A DNA stretch of 7,199 nt from Bacilli bacterium. Its GTDB lineage: Bacteria; Bacillota_I; Bacilli_A; RF39; UBA660. Made by a program: the position numbers and the translations under genes. The stretch lies in contig CAAGEE010000003.1 in assembly GCA_900768815.1 (NCBI GenBank), forward strand, positions 1-7,199, in the 5' to 3' direction. Below are positions 7,090-7,199 of this stretch, piece after piece (within the stretch, counting starts at the first letter, position 1; every line of letters starts with the position of its first letter). The notes under the pieces were generated by a model. The model was not told the origin of the DNA. It was given only the letters and a program-made list of their open reading frames with translations, and ran no database searches.

Positions 7090-7199
7090 ATGAATAAAGG
7101 AATGTTAACAGTAGGAATAATTATATTAGCTCTTATGGGCTTACTACTAATAAATGTAATTTCTAACTATTCAACAGGTAGTGAATTAGATTATTACTT
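7090..7199 (+). CDS. N-terminus of a small single-span membrane protein, possibly pilin/TadE-like (3' truncated)
   Basis: Thirty-six complete codons from ATG 7090 run off the right edge. The visible protein starts MNKGMLTVG, followed by a hydrophobic span (about residues 5-25, ending LLLINVIS) and then the polar NYSTGSELDYY. A short N-terminus, an immediate membrane helix and then an outward helix is the arrangement of TadE-like and DUF5411-like small envelope proteins; I make that comparison from memory and at low confidence. It is three bases after the stop of the Cys-rich protein gene with a near-perfect ribosome binding site, so it belongs to the same operon. The length and the rest of the fold cannot be judged. 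Confidence 0.75.
   Translation, partial: MNKGMLTVGIIILALMGLLLINVISNYSTGSELDYY

Noticed and set aside
1..7199. Mycoplasma-type genetic code (TGA as Trp)
   Set aside because: Trp codons in all genes are TGG, and all frames close with TAA or TAG under the standard code without needing TGA read-through.
1..7199. Mobile element, CRISPR array, tRNA or rRNA
   Set aside because: No transposase or integrase motif, no long inverted or regularly spaced direct repeats, and no cloverleaf or rRNA-like GC-richer stretch was seen on either strand.

Overview
The window is AT-rich and gene-dense. All substantial genes are on the + strand. It looks like a chromosomal segment from a low-GC, Gram-positive-lineage bacterium of the Bacilli/Mycoplasmatota type. 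The evidence is the strong A/T codon bias (Lys AAA, Asn AAT, Ile ATA), Shine-Dalgarno sites (AAGGAG, AGGAGG), a class B-like sortase and a simple secreted-protein signal peptide. Tryptophan is written TGG and no reading frame needs TGA as Trp, so the standard code works and a true Mycoplasma/Spiroplasma code is unlikely. An uncultivated gut-type Bacilli lineage (RF39-like or Erysipelotrichales-like) fits best, but that placement is inference.

Layout: bases 2-136 hold the C-terminal 44 codons of an unrecognised gene, closed by a clear rho-independent terminator (141-171). After a gap of under 90 bases, a tightly packed operon begins. It runs (1) a membrane protein with five predicted membrane segments and a long extracellular C-terminal part of two beta-rich domains; (2) a membrane-anchored, pilin-like surface protein with a DUF5011-type Ig-like domain and a duplicated C-terminal module; (3) a divergent class B-like sortase; (4) a secreted, roughly 900-residue protein with 31 cysteines; and (5) the start of a small single-span membrane protein, cut off by the window end. 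Intergenic gaps inside the operon are 14 and 7 bases, then a 17-base overlap, then 3 bases. No terminator is seen between these genes, so they are probably one transcript that continues past base 7199.

Taken together, the operon encodes an envelope-surface assembly: every product is predicted to be membrane-bound or exported and large parts face outward. A sortase among pilin-like and Ig-like proteins suggests a surface filament or cell-wall-attached complex. However, none of the proteins seen whole carries a C-terminal sorting signal, and the sortase lacks an arginine at the usual class B position. The Cys-rich protein and the module duplications are not features I can assign to a named system. 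This operon is the best candidate in the window for something undescribed. There are no tRNA, rRNA, CRISPR, IS or phage features.
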